Shown here in pieces: positions 59,453 through 64,000 of a stretch of 64,000 bases of DNA. Each line of letters starts with the position of its first letter. Positions within the stretch are counted from its first letter, which is position 1. The translations under genes were made by a program, and so were the position numbers. Origin of the DNA: Paracyclopina nana (taxonomy: Eukaryota; Arthropoda; Copepoda; Cyclopoida; Cyclopettidae); contig JAGUCH010000002.1 of the NCBI GenBank assembly GCA_019096065.1, positions 9,994,501 through 10,058,500 of the forward strand, written 5' to 3'. The notes beneath the pieces were generated by a model that was given only the letters and a program-made list of their open reading frames with translations, was not told the origin of the DNA and searched no databases.

Positions 59453-60130
59453 TATGCAAGCCGCCGAAATGGGAGTGGAGCCCAGGTAACAAGAGAGCCG
59501 TCCTTTGGATTAGTAATTACGAGAAGCAAAGCGTATTTGTATAAGGCCAGAGAGTCACATGCAACAGCCGTGTCCGATTGTGTATTTAATCCTCGCGCTC
59601 GCAACTCGACAGCTGACCGCAACAGCGCTGCCAACAAGAGCAGAAAATGTCAAAAAAACAGCGATAATAATGATAAGGCTTATGTGCTTTAGAACTCGTG
59701 GCCCCAAAAAAGAATCTTGCCTTACTGATTTATAGCTCAAAAACTTGAGCTTTAAGCATCCGAATAAGAAAATTGAGATCACAGATCGAGGCAGCTCGAT
59801 CATGTAAACAAAAGATTCTCGAAGATAATTCCATGTCAAAATTGATTCTTTTGCGCAATTCTTCAAGCGATGAGATTTCCAATTATGACAATAGGAGCAT
59901 GAAAGCAAATCATCCTCAAAATCTTTTGTTGGCTTAAATTTAGTTTCTCACGAATGCATTCGGGCCTTAAACAAAAAGCTTCTTTCCACTGTTCAGCCAA
60001 CAATAAGTCATGCAGTAACAGACAACAGTAATGAAACTTATTTTTCTCAGTAATCGGAAATTTTCTGATTTACTCAGATTAGTGAATTTGGCCTGTGATG
60101 GTGAAGGAATGGACGTAGACTGCGACTGTC
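59453..60130. other. Intergenic, no supported gene
   Basis: A - strand ORF (59555-59908, 117 codons) with a hydrophobic segment exists but has no recognisable motif or splice support. The interval should contain the selenoprotein promoter. Confidence 0.35.
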
Positions 60131-60553
60131 ATGGCTGAGTTTTCACAATTTTGTCGCATTTTCTCAACTTTGGCGGTAGATTTTGGAGACCTTTGCCATA
60201 GAGGAGATTTCGGTCATTTCGAGGAGCACGCAAGGGCCAAACGTTTCGTCTTTAATGACTTCGAAGTGGACATTCACAACCCTGCGCAACTTTTGCTCAA
60301 CACGATCTGGTGGGTTGCCTACCTCGCGGTGTTCCTTGCATTTTTGTTCTGGATGCTGGCTGTGCGGATCAACCTCCTCATCACTGGAAATCCGGACGTT
60401 TGCGCAGTGCCAACTCCGCTCAATATGCTGTATGTGATCCTCACCATTTGCCCACCTGATATCTATACGCAGATGCACCACGAAATCACGCCTAATGACA
60501 TTTTGGCTTACTTGAACACTCTCAACGCAAGCAACTCGTCTGGACCTACATGA
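60131..60553 (+). CDS. Small predicted single-pass membrane protein, unknown
   Basis: A single-exon ORF of 140 residues starts at ATG 60131 and ends TGA 60551-60553. An acidic-to-basic N-terminal region is followed by one strong hydrophobic segment at about residues 57-80 (NTIWWVAYLAVFLAFLFWML). The region after it has VCAVPTPLNMLYVILTICPP, partly hydrophobic, and a polar tail ending NASNSSGPT with potential N-glycosylation sites. No family recognised. An alternative model with a small intron inside the N-terminal part (GTAGATTTTG...CATAG) is possible. The clear membrane segment and polar ends make coding likely but not certain. Confidence 0.5.
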   Translation: MAEFSQFCRIFSTLAVDFGDLCHRGDFGHFEEHARAKRFVFNDFEVDIHNPAQLLLNTIWWVAYLAVFLAFLFWMLAVRINLLITGNPDVCAVPTPLNMLYVILTICPPDIYTQMHHEITPNDILAYLNTLNASNSSGPT

Positions 60554-61791
60554 TATGTGGTAAGACATTGCGTGACTAATTGGGTTATATTCCGTCAATG
60601 AGGACTCAATTTTTTATTTGCTCATGAGGGCCCTTGATGATAATGAAGTAAAAGCAGGATTGTAGTTTCTTCCCGAGAAGGTTTTGTCAATTTTTGTATG
60701 ATTAGGTAGGTAATGCTAGAGAAACCTCACGTAAGCACAAGGGTAATCATTTTGTAAGTCAAATATTTCATGCCTACATAGTTTTTCATCTAATGTATTC
60801 CTTTTGGAGCTGCTAGTTAGCTACTTTTTCACCTGTTAGAGAATACGGGTTGAGGTTTCTGGCCGGAAAAAAATGAGCTTGTTGTTTACGGGCACCATCT
60901 CTTGGGATTTCGATTCGGGCAGAATGGAATGCTAGAAACACGTTGCGAAAGCCTTACTTGGCTTCATACCGTACATACAAAATTGACCTGCATGACAATC
61001 CCATTCCCTTCATTCTCATTGAGACAAAGTTTTGGCACCAAGTCTGTAATTAACTCTGCGGAAAATGAAACTTTTCATGCATCCGGGGTGAAGTGGTACA
61101 ATTTCTAAATTGTTACGTTGCCGCTATCACATATGAAAATGGGAGGCTCTTTCATTAGGTAAGCGAATGCAGCCACGCTTAAAAGTTCTTTGATCTTTGT
61201 CACCAACAATAGGCCTCAAAAGACGTAGATGTCGATTTCTCAACTTAAGCTAGCAGAATATGGCAAGGCTACGAAGATCGTCACATCTCAAGGGAGAGAC
61301 AGGCTTTAATCCCCTTTCATTTAAAGACCATTGTGACATCACTGCCCCCAGTGAGTTAGTTGGAAAGGAAGGGCAACAACTTATGTGGAGGACAACATCA
61401 ATGTCAGCCTTGTACCATCTGTGACTAACGACAAAAGACCATAATTGTCTTTGTTGTTACCTGCGTTTCCAGAGCACAAACGAATCGTGCCTCATAATTT
61501 TTTGAGCTCCTTTTTAGCTTTCCAAATCACGTGAAATGTAAGCTTCTCAAGGAGCATCGGGCATTACGGTTTTAAAGCGCAATTTACCCGTCAGTGCTGT
61601 ATGGGAGCTAGTATTATTGTAGATATCAACTCACGTCTTCTTTGTATCGGATTAGTAATCAAGTTATTTCGGTGGAACTTGGGAAAACGGCGATGAGCTC
61701 GCTCGCCCTTAGCAAAGCGAAGAGGCTCGGTTGTCTCGTCTGACAATGGAGTGACGTGTAACATATCAGCAAAATGAAGCATCTTTATTCT
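60554..61791. other. Intergenic, no feature seen
   Basis: AT-rich sequence with only short, unpatterned ORFs. TTTATT near 61785 (AATAAA on the - strand) lies just after the HOGA1 stop and is its probable poly(A) signal. Confidence 0.45.
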
Positions 61792-62839
61792 TCACTGCAA
61801 GAACCGCTCATTGACGAAAGCTTTCCTCACTATTCCTTCTTCCGCCGGAGTCAAAGGAAGCAGAGGTCGACGCACTGGACCTCCGTAGAATCCGAGCCAG
61901 TCCATGGCCTTCTTTAAGGCCGGCACTCCGAGCTGGCGGGTGACTACCAAGTTGGGCACCACCAGACGGTGATGGAGGTCGACGGCTGCCTCGGAGGCTC
62001 CCTCGCTCCAGAGCCTCGCCAGGTCACCGACCTCCTTGGGAAGGGCATTGGCGAGGGCGCAAATGCCTCCCACCGCTCCCACCTGTAAGGCGGGCAGCAA
62101 GAAGCTCGCGGATCCCGCGAGAATAGCAAACTTTTCCCCTCTCGTTTGATGCACAAGTTGGCTGATTTTGCCAATGTCCCCGCCACTGTCCTTCATGCCA
62201 ATAATATTGGGATGCTTGGCAAGTTTGGCAGCCACCTCCACCGAGAGGTCTATGGTTGTGTTCGCAGGCACGCTATACAAAATGATCGGAATCTGCGACT
62301 CGTCAGCCACTCGAGTAAAGTGCTGATACTGAGCCTCGTTGCTCATGCGGTTCTTGAAATAGCTCGGGGTGATGACGACGGCAGCGTCGGCTCCAGCATT
62401 GGCCATGTCGGCCGTCATTTTGACGGTGTCAAGGGTGGACTCCATGCCGGAGCCAGCGAGCACCAGCTTCTCTTTCGAGGCCCACTGACGCACTCTGCGA
62501 ATCATCTCTACTCGCTCTTCCCAGCTGAGGTAACAGTACTCGCCATTGGAGCCCTGCACCAAGTACCCCTTCAAGCTCTCCACTGCATTCCACTTGTCAA
62601 TGTTCCTTTGTAAGTGATCCCATGCGATGCTTTCGTCCGGCGAGAACGGTGTTGTCACCGGAGGGTAGACTCCAGAAATGTTCAAGGATCGAGTCTGAAA
62701 ACAAAGTGAGCTTTTGAGTTTCTTAAACTTGCCCTGTGAGATTGTTATATTGGTATATAGTTACCGCAAACGTACGACGAAATACAACGCCCCGTTGCAG
62801 CCCATGTCTTAAAAAGGCCATTGACATGGTAGCAGCCAT
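61792..62839 (-). CDS. HOGA1: 4-hydroxy-2-oxoglutarate aldolase, mitochondrial
   Basis: Two exons, 62839-62765 and 62694-61792, join in phase 0 and give 325 residues (human HOGA1 is 327). Exon 1 is a basic presequence (MAATMSMAFLRHGLQRGVVF, then RRTFA) consistent with mitochondrial import. The body is a DHDPS/NAL-superfamily TIM barrel: SGVYPPVTTPF at the start, QGSNGEYCYLSWEERVEMI, PSYFKN, and the Schiff-base lysine in GMKDSGGD. The C-terminus PALKKAMDWLGFYGGPVRRP matches HOGA1. The enzyme cleaves 4-hydroxy-2-oxoglutarate to glyoxylate and pyruvate, the last step of hydroxyproline degradation. The match is strong across the whole length; all key residues seen are intact. Confidence 0.95.
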
Positions 62840-64000
62840 AGCTTACTGTTGAATGAAGCTCTATCTGCTCTGAAAGTAGAATAACCAGATTCACCCGTCT
62901 CCAAATCCCACCTGAGAGTGTGGGCGCACTTCAGCTAATCCCACTATTTATTATCTGTTACGCGCCTCCTTTAAAACTTGCTGTACGTGGTGATGTGCTT
63001 TCAAAGAATAAGCCATAAGCGAGCTGATTCAGCCTTTCTGCACCAACATGGCGCTTACATTTCTGAGAGGTGCTTGTTTTTTCACGATATCACCTTGTGA
63101 TTCAAGCGCATGTCAAGCTGCCATGCTTTGTAACCGCGGAATTGTCTGTGGTCACTGTTTAGCTTTGTTAGTAGCTAACAGTGGGCTGAACTATTTTTAA
63201 AACAACGAAAAGCTACTTAGGTTTTTAAATAATTTGCTAAGCCTAGAAGCAATCGCCTTTTTGAAGCAAATGAGAACGTTAATTGTTTTTTTTTTGGTGT
63301 GGCTCATTCTCAAACCGACCTTTTATTGAAATTCTTTCGATGTTTTGCGTATCTCTTATCGAAGTTGGCAAAAATCGTAGGATACAGTTTTCTCATAAAG
63401 CATAAATTGATACGCATTGCAAGTATGCTTAAGTAGATGTCTGTAGAGAAGTAGATTTTGATGAGAGTATCTCGCTCTCAACAGCAGTTGACCTTTTTTT
63501 GGAAAAAATTTACAAAGGTAGAGCTGAAGCTACTGCTTCAATCGGAACGAAAAAATTGAGGTGTTCATTTCGGTAAAATAACCGAATTCAAAATAAAATA
63601 TTGTGTAACACTACGTAACAAACGTTGGAATAAAATTGGGCAGATGTCCTGCTACCGTAGGCCGGCCGGCTACCTTTAGGATGGTTTTTGGAACTGAGTT
63701 TTGAGAACGTTTTACTTTCATCAAAATCTATTACTCTGGATGGTTGAATCAGATGTTTTAAAGTGAAGTGGCGCATTAAGTTTTAGGTGTTTTTTGATTT
63801 TTTGGTATTTCTTAAAGATGTAGAGATGTTCGTAGCACACAAACTGCTAGAGAAGGAGATTAATCTCACAAAAAGGAAGAGTGAGTCTAGCGTCACAGAA
63901 AGCTTTGTGGAAATGCCAAAACAAAAATTGTCCACAACATATCATAATTATAATAAAATTTCTTTTTTCTGTCATATTTTAAGCCTATTAAACAAAGTTA
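62840..64000. other. Right end of window, no supported gene
   Basis: The first part should be the HOGA1 promoter. The rest is AT-rich. A possible small + strand exon near 63828-63878 (ATG followed by a GTGAGT donor) is too weak to call. No repeats recognised. Confidence 0.35.

Noticed and set aside
59555..59908. 117-codon - strand ORF with a hydrophobic stretch
   Set aside because: No motif or splice support; probably promoter or UTR sequence upstream of the selenoprotein gene.

Overview
This is an animal (invertebrate) nuclear DNA window. It has spliced genes with GT-AG introns of about 50 bp to 2.5 kb, long satellite and MITE-like repeats, tRNA-derived SINEs, and metazoan families such as LRSAM1, a myotubularin, BTB-kelch, Ly6, HOGA1 and an intermediate filament. 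The asparagine-rich protein at 21 kb resembles proteins I associate with arthropods, so a crustacean or other non-insect arthropod is my best guess, but the species is not determined. Exon models were built by hand from splice sites and reading phase; every multi-exon CDS below is phase-consistent.

Layout: 1-6.26 kb is a tandem satellite of about 179 bp. 7.0-8.3 kb holds an unrecognised proline-rich gene. 9.6-14.7 kb is LRSAM1 (+), with a foldback repeat in an intron. 15.2-20.6 kb (-) is a gene that appears to join an N-terminal PDZ domain, a Q-rich linker and a lamin-length intermediate-filament rod. 20.8-31.1 kb is gene-dense: N-rich protein (+), Ly6 (+), BTB-kelch (-), acyl-CoA oxidase (+), dicarbonyl/xylulose reductase-like SDR (+). 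A single-domain rhodanese follows at 31.5-32.1 kb. 32.1-45.3 kb has no convincing gene and is filled with SINEs, foldback elements, segmental duplications and a 13-bp minisatellite. 45.4-52.9 kb is a large disordered protein (+) whose last intron carries more inverted-repeat elements. 53.1-55.9 kb (-) is an MTMR6/7/8-type phosphatase with a C-terminal FYVE-like exon. 57.5-58.5 kb is a KIX/MED15-like gene (+). 58.6-59.5 kb (-) is a PRXL2B-type peroxiredoxin-like selenoprotein with an in-frame UGA and a SECIS element in its 3' UTR. A small membrane protein (+) and mitochondrial HOGA1 (-) finish the window.

The two most notable signals are the PDZ-plus-intermediate-filament gene, whose C-terminus also looks like a PDZ ligand, and the selenocysteine-encoding PRXL2B gene. 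Several neighbours are metabolic (acyl-CoA oxidase, SDR, rhodanese, HOGA1), but nothing suggests they form one pathway or operon.
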